Below, one piece after another: positions 1 through 12,085 of a DNA stretch of 64,000 nucleotides. Numbering within the stretch: the stretch's first letter is position 1; every line of letters begins with the position of its first letter. Origin of the DNA: Angiostrongylus vasorum (taxonomy: Eukaryota > Nematoda > Chromadorea > Rhabditida > Metastrongylidae). The stretch spans positions 186,001 through 250,000 of the forward strand of contig JADANN010000361.1 in assembly GCA_018806985.1 (NCBI GenBank), given 5' to 3'. Below the pieces are notes generated by a model. It made no database searches. It was not told the DNA's origin and saw nothing but the letters and a program-made list of their open reading frames with translations. A program made the translations under genes and the position numbers.

Positions 1-463
1 ACTTCCAGTGGATCCCTACGCATTGCTTGTCGTTCAAATTCTCATCTCCTTCTACTGTTTAGAGTAAGATTGGACTCGTTTAAAGAGCGATAAGTAATTT
101 TGTTCACCGTTTTGTTGTTTCCGAATTCAAAATAGTCGTTACATGCTCAAAACGCTTTCGAGAAGATCTGTTCTTAAACTCTCAGTCAGCCCATAACGCA
201 TTCTTGTAGTAAAAAGACTTAGGGGCTTTTATAAAATCAGCGTGGCTTCGCCTGCAGCAGGAAATCAGAATTTCATTGTAGTCGATTAACAAGATATGTT
301 GCATCCTATTGGCAAAGACCTATAGATTGTAATCGTTTTTATTTCATTTACTAAAGTGCACTACCCGAAGAGATGTGTTTATTCAAAGTCGAAACGTTTC
401 ATTATTTTTCGACCATGCATGCGTTGAAATCCTTACATATTGTTGCATACTAATTTTTATTTT

Positions 464-755
464 TAAGAGTGCGTGTAGGCGCAGTGGTTGGAGGCGCCCT
501 GCCATATAGACTTGGAATCGGTCCCCGCGCCCATGACCCACCAAGCCTTCTATCCCTCCGGAGTCGGCGAATTGGTACCAGACTTGTCTGGGAGGATAGT
601 AGCACTGGCTCGATACATTGATGGGCCAAAGCGAGTTATTGTATATACCAGATTTGCATTCATTCACCTCCAAAGATGCTTCGTGAAGTGGAATGCATGA
701 CGCATTCTTAAGGGATTGATCAATGCCGAGAGCTTCGCCCTTCTATTTATTTTTC
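464..755 (+). mobile_element. tRNA-derived SINE (family 1), full length with 15-bp target duplication
   Basis: The 5' part resembles a tRNA. A GGCGCAGTGG A-box is followed about 35 nt later by a GGAATCGGTCC B-box-like stretch. The body contains the family-typical TTGGTACCAGACTTG and ATTCACCTCCAAA motifs and the end GGGATTGATCAA. The copy is flanked by the identical 15-mer ACTAATTTTTATTTT at 449-463 and 756-770, which marks retrotransposition and fixes both ends. The same body recurs at least eight more times in the window. No protein is encoded; open frames across it are chance readings. Confidence 0.85.
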
Positions 756-770
756 ACTAATTTTTATTTT

Positions 771-2427
771 ATTGGCAGTATTTTTTATTGATTGTCGAGG
801 ATATTTTTCCTGCCATTTCACATCTAGCAGAGGTGTTTATACTTTAAAACGTTACGACGAGAAATCACTTCATTCAGTATCAGCTGTGAAACACGTTGGT
901 TACATGATTGTTTCATTTCCTTAATATCTCCATTAGAACTGTGTTATTATGACCTTTGATTTATTCACATACTTCGTATATATGTTTGTGGACCTACGCA
1001 GTATCGGAGAACAATTATTCATTTCCTTTTAAATCACTCCATGGAGACCTACGTGCGTAGATGATTGAAGGTCTGTGTTAATAGCCCCCCATTGGGCAGA
1101 TATTCTTGATGCTTTGCTTTCCATGATAGTCTGCTCTTTAAAATTTTCCCCGAACTACCCTGTTAAAGTAGTGATGCCTGAATACGATTTATTACAAGGT
1201 CAGCCGGTTTAGTTCTACATCTTTTACGTAAATGCTCAATCTTGCGTGGTAGTCTTTGGATGAACGGTTACGAGCGTTCATCAAAACAGCCCGGATTAGC
1301 AAATCGTTCAAAATAGCGGCGCTCCTCTGCCATCTGCCGTAGAACATATTTATTACTGGCCTCAACCCTATCCCTAGTCTATCCCCCTTTTTGTGTCCCT
1401 CTATGTTTATTGGTGCACATGCGCTCTCGTCCGAACAAATCATCGAATTTTCCACTCTGTTCGGACTACTATTAAAACTCAGCTCGTACTTCTTCCGGCG
1501 TTAATCTATAGGTCATCATTGCAGAATCGTATAAACACAGATTTCTAAAGGAAGCTATTTAACCAACCAAGTTGATTCTGATCGAGTAACTCTTTTACTA
1601 ACTTTCTACCCGTTAATCTATTTAACACAGTTTATGACGGTTTTCTTTACAAACCTTTAAAAATAGCACTTTTGAGGAAGCATGGATTTCTCACGATAGA
1701 TTTTAGGTGTATTGTGCGTTCTTAAGTACTTAAGTAGCATAGTTTAAACATAACTTGCTTCTCTATGATCTTTAACTCTAAACTTCTTTAGAAAACACAT
1801 CTGATTCTATAGCTTCGTTATATTTTAGGATGATTTCGCTGTTTTCCAGCCCTCTCCCCATCAACTATGCCAAATCGACATTTCTGAATTAAAGGAAACA
1901 ACATCTAACAAGTAACAACATACAACTCGCTCCATTCCAAAGTTATCGCCTCATTTTCCTAGCGTACCTATCGAATTACTGTCTCCTTGGTGCAGTCCGT
2001 ATGAAACGGTCATCTCGATTTGCTCCAACGATTTCGTCGCCTTTTGGCGAGTATTACAAAGTGTCTCGCTGCATTTTACTGCCTGGCAACTGTGCGTCCC
2101 ATACTTCAACGATCGATCGATTTTCTCACTTTAATCGATTTTACTGTTGATATTGAATTTGAAAAGCGTTCTCATAGTGTTGTCAGTAATGCCAACTAGC
2201 TAGCAATTTTTTTATTGCGCTTCGGAGTTTGATACGTGGTTGATTTCATTCTGTCTATTGCTGTATCATTTCCTTCGACAGCATTATCGTTGCGTCAATA
2301 TTGAATGGAAACGTATCGGCACTCTTCCGTGTCATATGAGATGGCAGACATATTGAGCATACGGTGCAGCGTTGTTTACCAACACGTTACTGAGCAAATC
2401 ATCTTAACCTTGTCGTACATGGAATGG
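771..2427. other. non-coding stretch, nothing recognised
   Basis: About 1.7 kb of A+T-rich sequence. I saw no exon supported by paired splice signals, no RNA gene and no repeat matching another part of the window. Short open frames occur on both strands but have no recognisable motif. Confidence 0.5.
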
Positions 2428-2727
2428 TTATTGATTTCGTGTCACACGAACGGTATATCCTTCAGAGGCTAGTGCTGATAGACGGGGTAGTCGATCCATC
2501 TGCTTCTGATGGACAAGTTGAGTAACAGATGTGAGTAGTTCACCTAGGAAAAGTGAGCTGGGATCGAAAACCGAATTACAGTGTGGTTTGGGTGATCTAA
2601 CCTTATCACGTTGCACATCTTTGTGCTTGTGGGTTTCGAAAGCCGTTCTTGAACATAAACTGAAGCATGACAAAACTAAGCACTTCACACTTGACTCATT
2701 CACATTCAATGTATCGAACAAATGCAA
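2428..2727 (-). CDS. possible terminal exon of an unidentified minus-strand gene
   Basis: An open frame of about 99 codons on the minus strand ends in a TAA at 2428-2430. Its C-terminal half reads like an ordinary soluble protein (for example LFLGELLTSV and LPRLSALASEGYTV), unlike the repeat-derived frames nearby. No family was recognised. The 5' boundary is not fixed and no convincing acceptor was identified. A chance frame is a real alternative because a 66-codon frame is also open on the other strand. Confidence 0.2.
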   Translation of the reverse strand: MHLFDTLNVNESSVKCLVLSCFSLCSRTAFETHKHKDVQRDKVRSPKPHCNSVFDPSSLFLGELLTSVTQLVHQKQMDRLPRLSALASEGYTVRVTRNQ

Positions 2728-2878
2728 ATGAACTACTTGAATTATTCAACACCATTTGATTGACCTTTCAAGTTAATTCATCTTTTGAAAACCCCCCTTT
2801 CACCTAATCTCGGTATGAATAGTGAATGTCTTGTCTTGTGGATAAGCTAGTAATGAGATTTTTTGCGAAATATTATTG

Positions 2879-2921
2879 CGGCTAACGTTTCGGCTTCATC
2901 GCCCTCTTCAGAGTCCCAATA
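2879..2921 (-). ncRNA. hammerhead-ribozyme-like motif (PLE end remnant)
   Basis: Read on the minus strand, CUGAAGA is followed by a short GGGC...GCC hairpin and then GAAACGUU. These are the hammerhead core segments with an ACGU self-complementary stem III. Stem I has only about two pairs, so this looks like a decayed copy of the motif that is intact at 42976-43016. Confidence 0.5.
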
Positions 2922-3334
2922 ATGCGAATTGAGTAGTATTCAAAGCAGTGGTTGTTCCTCGCGATGTGGGTCTCTTGTAGTCAGACCGAGTTGAGTGGAA
3001 CGCAGCACGAAGGTGTCGCGCCGAAGCGTTAGCCACATTTAAGTTTTTGTAACGAACTAGTTTTAGCCTACTAGTACAACAAGGTATTGTTGTTGTCATT
3101 AAACACTGCTAAAGTGTGGAAATCACAAGAATAACAGTGATTAACCGCTGTCTGATTGAAAACGTTGTTGAACCACTGCGTTATTGAAAACTTCTCATAA
3201 GTAGTAGTGATATTCTTCCATTCACCTCCCCCGATAGAAAGCAAGTATAGCTTGGGCAATTTCGGACTGTTTTGTTTTTTCACTGCTCCATAGTAGAAGT
3301 CACTCGTAACGATGTTGACGTGATGTATTGCCAT

Positions 3335-3965
3335 GGCTTACTGTCGACACGCGAACTTCATCATCATTCCGCCAGAGTATCAGACGTTGAGGTGAAATCA
3401 CTTTCACAAACATAATAATCTTTACACAGTTAGAAAATATTCGTATATTTTCGTTACAATTTTACTTACTAAGATTGTTCTGCTTTCCTGAACTGAATCA
3501 GAGATGTGGATTGCTTCGTGGTAGAAATGCTTATTAATTCTTTATTATTGCTTTATTGTCTTTTTGGTCAACTGGTACTAGGGATCAGGTCTCGCGGGGT
3601 TTCGTCCATCTCATTTACTTGATTCCTAAATGATATATGAGGAATGTTGCAAGCTTCGAACACACTTTTCATTTGAATGCAAGTCTTCTGGTTGCTGCGT
3701 ATTTTTTCCTTCTTTGCATGTCCAAGAAAGAAGTGTGAAGGCGTTCCCACGTATTTACAACAAGCAGTGACCTTTCTGTTATGGATCAGAGGAATGTTTG
3801 CCGCTTTGCTGCTAGGTGTCTTTTAGGACGGCGATATTTCACGCCGTAAGTTTGCATTTGAATGCAGTTTCGAATCAAAATATCATAGTCGTTCCCAACT
3901 TGGATAGTCGAGGTGTAAACCCCATTGGTGCACATCGCAGTTGCACACTCGTGAACATTCCCTCA
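3335..3965 (-). CDS. possible minus-strand exons of an unidentified gene
   Basis: Several minus-strand frames look protein-like and lie beside splice-like signals. One begins after a GATGAG acceptor near 3961 and contains CTNGVYTSTIQVGNDYDILI. Another ends near 3340 at a GTAAGC donor and contains ISPQRLILWRNDDEV. The phases do not join into one model, and competing frames in the same bases also look open, so this is only a pointer. No family was recognised. Confidence 0.2.
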
Positions 3966-5970
3966 TCACCATGATTCACTAAAGCGTCTAGTGAGTTCTT
4001 TTATCTAGCGTTTTCAATTAAGAATGAAATACTGGGTTTTTGAAAGTTCTTTCATAACTCGGATATTACAATAGTTCAAATTTAATGAATGGAGGTGTTC
4101 TTGCAGTGGACGATATGAATTAGGGAAGGTTATACTTGTTCGTTTCTGTACATTCATAGCTCCATTACCGGTTGTATTAATCAGTTAACGTCGTCGTTAT
4201 TTGGAAACGGGAATTCAGAAGTATTCGCTTCGATCATCATTATCAATCCGTTTATTGTCACTGGACTAGTGTGGAAACAAAGCTATCTCTCGATATCGCG
4301 TTTCAGAACGACCAATTCACTACTCAGTTTTGCCGCCAAATATTTCCGATTTCAGATGTGGAATGACTTATAATCCAAGTTAGTTCACGGAAATTTATTG
4401 TTTAGATTACTCGAGATTCTTATTCAGTTCTTTACCTACCTCTTGTCGCAATATGAGGTACTTCATCAATTGAGGTCCACCATGATCGTGATCATGACCA
4501 TCAATACCATTGTCCGTCCACATATATCATCTACACCTTACTAAATCATCGCTACATTTTGCTTCTTCTTTAAACCAGTATAGTTCTTTATAGGCTGGAC
4601 CATATTTTCAATAATAAAGTCACTCCATTTCGTTATCTCTGGACATCGTAGGAGATCTAAGAAGGACATTCCACATTGCTACGCCATTCAAACAATCTCA
4701 TTCATTGCCCTTATAAGCAGTCATTTACGGACGAGAATTCAACAACTTGAAAATGGAGCTTGAATCTCAGCAGTTGATTACCTATACTTTACTGACACTG
4801 TGATGAGAAACATCGATGGAAGTACATTTAGTGTTTATTGAAGCACTATCGAGAAAACGATATTGGATATTTCACTTTCACGCATGATATCAAAGAAAGA
4901 CTGAGTAAAGTGACCTCGTATTGCCAGAAGCAAAGATCGTTCGTGAGGTTCTTTGCTACATGGTAATGAATTCGAACAATGAGCTAAATGACCTCCTGTG
5001 CTGTGGCAGCACTGTTTTGCAGGACATTGATAGCGAAGTACAGCGCTTTTTGTGCCCGTTGGAGATAGAGAACCAGGCAAAAGGAGCGAATGCTCGATAG
5101 GGGCAAACAAAGCCATTACTGCCTCCACTCGGATGATTCAGCATGCGGACACTGCTTTTTTTTCTTCTCGTCCGTGCTTTTGACTACTCCTCATGCTTTG
5201 CTGACATTTTTTCTTTCCATTAGTTTTGTCTTAAAAGTGATAGAATTTCGTCCGCTTGTACGATTGTTTGTTCAAATCACCTGATTTAAAAAAAAAAAAC
5301 GGGTTGATACGAAAACGTTATGGCCGTCTCTTGTCCAAAAAATACGAAGACTTGATTTCTATCTTACTTTTCGCGAGAAACCTTCAGTGCATACGAGAGT
5401 TTATGTCCTGGGTTTGTTTGATTATTTTAAGTTTTGATATCATAATGTCATTTCATCTGTTCTTTCTAAGACAGTTCAAATTGCTAATCATTGTTTGCAC
5501 GTTTTATTCCTGCCTAGATAAGGCTTTAACCTTGGCCCTAAATCGAGTAGAATATGCGACTTTTTTTTAGCTCGGCATCCTCACAAAGGAATGGTGGCCT
5601 GGTTTTTAACACACACAACATTTAAAAAGTTTGCTAGTGAGCTAGGTTATCATTGCATCATATTACCTAGTACTGCGTGTTTAGTTGGCTCGGCATCAGA
5701 TGTTTTTTCATTCCATCTTTACGAACTAAGTCGCTTGATTTCCTGAGGGATCGTGTTAAATCGTTTTTGGATCATCTACTTGTGGCTGCCACCTTTGTCA
5801 CAGGCTTTATTTTGCGAATGTTGCACGTCAGGTATGGGGCAAAACTCACGACAATGGGAGTTTGCTTTTAACTACACTTTTGTTCATGCAGGACTACTGT
5901 GCCATGATTTCGATATTGTTTAATGAGTAAAACTTTTACATATATTTTTTGCATTGCCGAATGAAGTGGC
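3966..5970. other. non-coding or unresolved stretch
   Basis: No supported gene. Around 4900-5140 three overlapping frames of 60-97 codons are open on both strands. One + frame (4904-5099) has a protein-like composition (NELNDLLCCGSTVLQDI), but none has paired splice sites or a recognisable domain, so no product is assigned. Confidence 0.4.
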
Positions 5971-6011
5971 TAGACATGCCTTACAATGCATTCTGTATCA
6001 ACCACACTCAC

Positions 6012-6060
6012 ATCCCTCCTAGGTCGGCGAATTCGTATCAGACTAGTTTGAGAAAAACCT
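6012..6060 (+). repeat. short SINE family 1 body fragment
   Basis: The stretch matches the family 1 body (CATCCCTCC, then GTCGGCGAATT, then ATCAGACT) in plus orientation and is badly diverged. Neither the tRNA-like head nor the tail is present. Confidence 0.5.
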
Positions 6061-6330
6061 CCGATCCACACAGTCCATCGAATGCAGTTGTGAAGACTTA
6101 GAAACGATCTAGAAGAGCTATCTCTGCAATACCACGGAGAATTAATTCTACCAGACATTCAAGGAATCAAAGTCCTTCAGTGGCAACAGAGCGCACGCAC
6201 AAATCCGAACACCTTAACGGGTTACCGATGAAAGGCAGCAAACTAGATTAAAGAGCTAGCAGGATCTGCATAATATATGAACTAAACTAATATATTAGAG
6301 GTATTTCGGAATTCTTCACGAAATTGCTAA

Positions 6331-6480
6331 CCTTCCAGGCTCTGAAGAAGGCAATATTGCCGGAAGGTCAGCTAGCATTGTGTTGTGTATGTTTTCTATG
6401 TGCAGAAGTAAACGTATGCTCAATAACAATCTAGCGATTGCTGAGAAAGAAAACGATGCAACGGATCTCAATCGTGTGGG
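6331..6480 (+). mobile_element. Penelope-like element 3'-end fragment with decayed hammerhead
   Basis: The start matches 12041-12180, the right end of the inverted PLE, through CTTCCAGGCTCTGAAGAAGG and the downstream AGCGATTGCTGA-type stretch. The hammerhead stem II is a perfect 6-bp hairpin (GGCAAT/ATTGCC), but the GAAA core is changed to GGAAGG, so the ribozyme is probably dead. Confidence 0.6.
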
Positions 6481-6795
6481 GAATTGCGGGCTTATTAGTG
6501 CTCGTGTGATAATCTCAAGGCTAACTGGCTCACTCACGAGTAGTTTTTTTATTTTGAAAAACAGATTAAATTCTTTACACGCCCAAGGTTTATAATATCT
6601 TTTTATAATTACATGGGACTTGGATACAAATATTTTAAAGCATCTTAGAACATGCTTCCTTGGTTAAGAAGATATTTAGAACTTTCGAGTGAAATTCCCG
6701 CTACCGACTTTCTATTATCTTTGGCATCGATCAAATAATTCCTTATATTCTCGCTGAGCAAACATGAAGTGTTACTTTATTACCTATTGACAGAA

Positions 6796-7100
6796 AAGCT
6801 GACGTTTCAGCGAATTTCCCCATCCTCAAAGTCTGGATAGGTCAAGTTGATCGCAATCTACTCAGCCGAACACTTCCATAACCAAACAGAAATGCTAAAT
6901 CAAGATTTCAATCACACTGAACACAGAATAGCTTCTTTGCACACTCACCGCATTCTACGAGTCTTCCACTGAGTATGTCACGTGGAGACCAACTGCCCAG
7001 AGTTCACATGGAAGCGTAATTTGCCTCTCACATTGAAAGAACAGTCTTAAATACTACAACCGGCTACGTGACGCGTCCCAGGTGGCGGATAGAGCGTCAG
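6796..7100 (-). mobile_element. Penelope-like element end fragment (minus)
   Basis: About 290 bp resembles 34911-35200, including the hammerhead region and the shared stretch CACGTGGAGACCAACTGC. Core segments GAAACGUC and AGC are kept, but the CUGANGA segment has decayed to UUGAGGA, so cleavage activity is unlikely. Confidence 0.6.
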
Positions 7101-7279
7101 TCGCCGAGTAAAAACGATCTTTCCTTCCATGAGACACAGGTAGATCCAGGGGATGGATTCGCTGTTTCTTCTGCGCCGATTTGGCACTTTCCTCATTTAC
7201 GAGGCGTGCGTGCGTGGGTGAGTTCTCGTTTATGCGGTTTGCATTCTACGAGTCAATTCGGCCAAAAGCCTGCAATCAT

Positions 7280-9290
7280 GTGACAAGGAAGTATGTGGGA
7301 GGGGTGTTAGGAGTCGCTTCCAATAAATAAGCTCCATGTCCACTCTGGGAGAGCCTGGCAAACTACCCGTGAGTATACCCAGCTCCCGTGTTCAGAGCTC
7401 AGCAAGCTATGCGCTGGTATCAAGAAGCTAAACACGGTAAAAGAAACACGCTTCATTCCCCTGACCCAAAAAGAGCCCCCGATTTGGCAGCGTTGGGTAG
7501 GACGAGTACTGAGAGGCTTCTAAAATCTCAGGGTAAATGGAAGCTGCCTGGATCACGAAGAACTAAGGTGACGATCTGTACCTACAATGCACGTACACTT
7601 GCATCTGAGTCCTTGATAGAAGACTTGACCATGCAAGGAACACGGATAAGATATGATGTCACCGGACTGGCCGAGACGAGACGACGCACCCATTCAACTC
7701 CGTCTGTGACACTGGAGAACAACTGTTCCTCGAAACATGCGACAGTAGGGGAGTCCGCGGCGTCTGCGTTCCGTCAACACAAGTTTGTCCATGAACATCG
7801 ATTCGTTCGAACAAATAATAAACGGAATCGGACGTTTACAGCTGAAGAGATGTGAATCAATACCAGCTTTGAGACTCCTCGACGTTTACGCACCGACATC
7901 AAACTATGAAGAAGAAGTCGACGCGTTTTATATGAAGTAGAAGAAGTGCTATAGAAAGGCCATACGTTCTTTAAGGTCATCATTGAAGATTTTAATGCTA
8001 GGATTGGACCAAGGAGAACATCATATTGAGACTCTCGGATTAGAATGGGGCCAGCGTGATGAGTGGCTCTCTAAGTTTGTAGTTCCAGAAGCCCCCACCC
8101 TCAACGCTGGAGCTGGGAGTCTCCCGGCGGAGAGTGCCATGGTGAAATAGAACATATCATAGTAAATCGAAGCTTTTGCCTTACCGATGTCGCTGTTGTC
8201 CAAATTTTCTACATGGGACCGGAGTATGGCCTCCTTCGTGCAAGATTTCATTTCTCTCGAAAAGGAGAAGAAGCGCTAGATTCAAAAAACGAGGTCCAAA
8301 AAACCACCATAAACTAAGATTTATTCAAGTAACTAGTCGCCTGTTGGGAAGATGCCGTTCTCAATAACATCGACGAGGAATACGAACGGCTCATTCAACA
8401 TCTTCACATTAGCGCTATGAAAGCTAAGAGTTCGAAATTCACCAATAGACGTCTCTGTCCAGAAACACTCGACCTAATGCGCCAGCGTGCCGCCAACTCA
8501 CGTTCGAACTTGCAAAAACAGTGCAGACAGGCGATAAAAGAAGATCTTAGAGAAGAGCAACAGTTATGTCGAAGCTGCAGAGAGTGGGAAAACATTCGCA
8601 AAGGCCACTGAAGTTTCGCCAATTACATGACCAAGATGATTGCACAACGCCTACACGGAACAATTAGACCTTCCAGAAAGGCGATGGAGAAAATCGTTTA
8701 CGAATACCACTCAGATCTCTTCAGTATCCACGTCCATACCCTCTGCAATTTGCTACCTTGACATATGCTTCAGAAGCCTGGTGGCTGCGTGAGTAGGATG
8801 AAAGTTCATCAGCGTTATTGAACGTGCAGTCGAAGGGACGGTGCTAGGAGTACCCTGTGTCACACAACTAAAGGAAGGGATCCGAATTTCCGACCTGCTT
8901 CAACGACAAAAAATCAGAGATGCCGTTCTTTAAGCCAAATGCTAGAAAATAAAATGGGCCCGACATGTAATGCGTATGATTGGCAACCAGTGGACAAGAA
9001 CCGTTAGTGACTGGATTTGTCGAGATGTCAAACGTGCTGTAAGCAGATGAGGTCAGAGTTTTTCACGGAAAGCCTAGAAGAAAGGAATAATGCTCAACGT
9101 GTCCCTAGAGCGAGCAGAACCCACTGGGCTACTCTTGCACGCAACAGGGAAAAATGGAAGTTTTGCTGGCGACCGCTCGCCTCACTCGACGATCAACGCG
9201 ACTACAGCTTATACAGGTGATCACGTGTGATTACGAGACATTCCTCTTGTAAACTTATTTGAGGATGGACAATATACTGTATATTGCATT
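7280..9290 (+). pseudogene. RTE-type non-LTR retrotransposon, reverse transcriptase deleted
   Basis: The longest frame (7388-7855) carries the start of an APE-type endonuclease (TICTYNARTLASES, then DVTGLAETRR). Later frames are shifted: an aspartate/histidine endonuclease region to about 8250, a linker at 8400-8700, and then RTE C-terminal remnants (EGIRISDLLQRQKIRDAV near 8880, HWATLARNREKWK near 9125). Between about 8755 and 8770 the sequence jumps from the pre-RT linker to the post-RT region, so the whole polymerase domain is missing. Many frameshifts and stops. Identification rests on knowledge of the RTE clade and the sister copies at 36.3, 41.9 and 47.9 kb. Confidence 0.8.
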
Positions 9291-9439
9291 TGGACACCCA
9301 AAAACATCTTCTAGACTTGGAAGAACACAGGAAAGGGGACGTCTAATCTCTAACCCGTAACCTTGATAACAGTGTCTTATCTTTTTTGAAGCCAGCTCTT
9401 TTCCATTATAGGGTACGATTCATAATAGAAGCAGAAATT

Positions 9440-9822
9440 GCTGAGATATGAGCAAAACTCTCAGTTGGACCTCTATCCCTCTAGTGCCCTTATCAGGGCT
9501 TCACGCGCTGTCCACTACAGCAACTGAAGCCCTTGCTTTGCTTTTATCTCACTCAATTTTTCACTTAGTCGGTGGTATCACCAATCATCCGTTAACGGGA
9601 ATGATCTGAGGAACATAAAATAGTAATGAAACCGGTTAAGCTGAAGCTACCGTGGAAAGTACAGTGTGATTTCTGATACCACCAATGGAGTAAAAAATAT
9701 GGCTGAGAGAAAGGCAAACCAAGGGCTTCTGATGGTGTGGTGGACAGTACGTGATCGCTCGACAAGGGGTCAGCGCAGGTTCGAAGCTGAGCTGAGGCCT
9801 CGAGTTTTGCTTATATCTCGGC
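9440..9822. mobile_element. fold-back element (MITE-like) with about 140-bp inverted arms
   Basis: The left arm (9440-9585) and right arm (about 9668-9822) are imperfect inverted copies around an 80-bp loop. Paired landmarks are GCTGAGATATGAGCAAAACT against AGTTTTGCTTATATCTCGGC, CTGTCCACTAC against GTGGTGGACAG, and GGTGGTATCA against TGATACCACC. No transposase frame. It is probably a non-autonomous DNA element or an old inverted duplication. Confidence 0.6.
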
Positions 9823-10620
9823 ACCCTGATGGTTGTATTACATATCTTAATAACAATGTTAAATCTCTAATGGATACGATTCGTTGCCGGAATCTTCTAC
9901 TAGTCACAAAATTAACTGTTTTGGTTGCATACTCAAAAAAACCTATGAAGTATTCTAAACAAACTCAGAAAAATATAAGAAAATAGCAAACAACCTATTG
10001 ATAACCATTGCGACTTTCGCATTGGATTTTCGACCTTTGATTTTTTTTCTCTGTCTCGGTTGTTAAAATAATATTTGACGACTGGAGTTATACGCTGTAA
10101 TAGTTAACTGCAAGGACCAATGAAGTGCTGGTTGGTCAACTATTTACTCAAGTAAGTGTCAGACGTTCAAAACACTTTCTATATTGTTACTTCACTTTCC
10201 AGAATCGCAGCTTGCCTCTACTAATGTATTGCTCTATTTGAAAGAATATCATTGATTTTATAGCATATTCAGCCTACAATAATTTGGATACTATTTGAAA
10301 ATCCCTGAATAAAGTATTTAATTCGACATTTATGAGAAGTATTCGATTCCGCGTTTTGGTGACACCGTCCATCCTGTTATTTTTTAACCATTCTGTATAG
10401 AGGAGTGTAGAGACGACCTTCTGCTTGATGGTTTACCGAAGATGGAATTCGAAATGCCTTGATGGCAAATTTGCATCTCAAGAGGGCTCTAATAAGCATT
10501 TCTTGTTTGACAAATGGAATCGTCAGAATCGATCATCAGAATCAGGAATCGATTGTTTGAAAAAGAAACTGCTGTGTTGGTATGTTAAATAACATGTCCA
10601 TTATTGTTAACAGTATTATT

Positions 10621-10648
10621 GTCGTTATTATTATTATAACTATTATTA

Positions 10649-10713
<65 letters not shown>

Positions 10714-10760
10714 CTGTTATTACTATTACTATTGTTATTATTACATGTCATAATTGTCAT
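10621..10760. repeat. (ATT)n microsatellite
   Basis: Nearly pure tandem TTA/ATT trinucleotides, purest at about 10635-10705. The Ile- or Leu-rich frames on both strands across this stretch are artefacts of the repeat. Confidence 0.95.
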
Positions 10761-10860
10761 TTGCTTATTATTGCTGTTGCCATAATGCTTAATTATTTTT
10801 AATACCACGGTCCAGTTTTGAACATATTTGTTGCATAGAAAAACACAACACAATACAACA

Positions 10861-10905
10861 GTAGCTGACGCTTCGGCAGTATCGCCTTCTTCAGAGCCTG
10901 GAAGG
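10861..10905 (-). ncRNA. hammerhead-like motif, left end of inverted PLE
   Basis: On the minus strand GGCU-CUGAAGA is followed by the GGC/GCC hairpin and GAAGCGUC-AGC. The core is intact except for one A-to-G change beside the GAA segment. It pairs in stem I through GCU/AGC. Confidence 0.6.
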
Positions 10906-11319
10906 GTACACTGACATACAATCCACTAGGCCAAACGCTTCAATGACACCCACAAAAAGACGAAAAACTCCATGGTAATTACATGGTCAACAGCTTCGCG
11001 AAAAAAACTCACCGCCCCCCTACGTGCCTTCCAATGAGGAAGATTAGAACAGCTGATTATGGTCGCATAAGGTTGATGACTGCACCATCCCACATCAGAA
11101 ATTGATGCGAACATACGGGGTCAGGTCGCGTATGACCTCTGGGCATTCATCCCTGCTATTCATTGTAGGGTTTTTGGCATTTATCCAAAAAGCCTCAAGA
11201 AGTTTTCGCGCTGGTGTTCTAGTCTCCTGCGCGAGGATATTGACTTTTGCTTCAAAGTCGTCCCCGCTGTGCTTTTGTATCCTATGCGTGCCTAGTGGGG
11301 TACTTTGTCTTAGTTTTGC

Positions 11320-11693
11320 TGCCCTTTATTAGCGATGAAGTAAGCGTAGCGATTAAACGATGCTTAAGAAGGGCAGGTCTAGAGGAATCGGTAGCGATAG
11401 TTGAAATACCACCGGCTACTCTACGTTGTCAGTTAGTTCGTAACCGCTTGTATGACCGTCTATGCGAAACAACAAATTGCGTAATCTGCCCTTACGGCAG
11501 GGACGGTGATTGCATGAGTTCAGGTACGATATACCTGATCTCTTGTAATAATTGCGGAGATGAATATATTGGCGAAACGGGCAGGCCTTTGTTTATCCGT
11601 ATAAAAGAACACCTAGATGGCAAACGAAAACTAAGACAAAGTACCCCACTAGGCACGCATAGGATACAAAAGCACAGCGGGGACGATTTTTGA
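11320..11693 (+). pseudogene. GIY-YIG endonuclease domain of a Penelope-like element
   Basis: The frame shows the PLE signature: a cysteine cluster (CVICPYGRDGDC), then a GIY-YIG core reading GTIYLISCNNCGDEYIGETG, then RPLFIRIKEHLDGK. In PLEs this domain nicks the target and follows the reverse transcriptase. Only the C-terminal domain is present and no RT is found upstream. The frame stops at 11693 because of one extra base; past it, another frame continues with remnants typical of the family (ARKLLEAFW-like). Confidence 0.8.
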
Positions 11694-12043
11694 AGTAAAA
11701 GTCAATATCCTTGCGCATGAGACTAGAAAACAGCGCGAAAACTTCTTGAAGCTTTTTGGATAAATGCCAAAAACCCCTACAATGAATAGCAGGGATGAAT
11801 GCCCAGAGGTCATACGCGACCTCACCCCGTATGCTCGCATCAATTTTTGATGTGAGATAGTGCAGTCGTCAACCATATGCGACTATAATCAGCTGTTCTA
11901 ATCTTCCTCATGGGAAGGCACGTAAAAAAGCGGTGAGTTTTTTTTCGAGAAGCTGTTGACCATGTAATTACCATGGAGTTTTTCGTCTTTTTGTGAGTGT
12001 CATTGAAGCGTTTGGCCTAGTAAATTGTATGTCAGTGTGCCCT

Positions 12044-12085
12044 TCCAGGCTCTGAAGAAGGCGATACTGCCGAGACGTCAGCTAC
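12044..12085 (+). ncRNA. hammerhead-like motif, right end of inverted PLE
   Basis: GGCU-CUGAAGA, hairpin GGC-GAUACU-GCC, then GAGACGUC-AGCU. The core GAAA has become GAGA, so cleavage is doubtful, but the fold is recognisable. Confidence 0.55.

Noticed and set aside
10542..10853. Ile/Asn-rich and Leu/Val-rich frames near 10.6-10.8 kb
   Set aside because: They are translations of the (ATT)n microsatellite.
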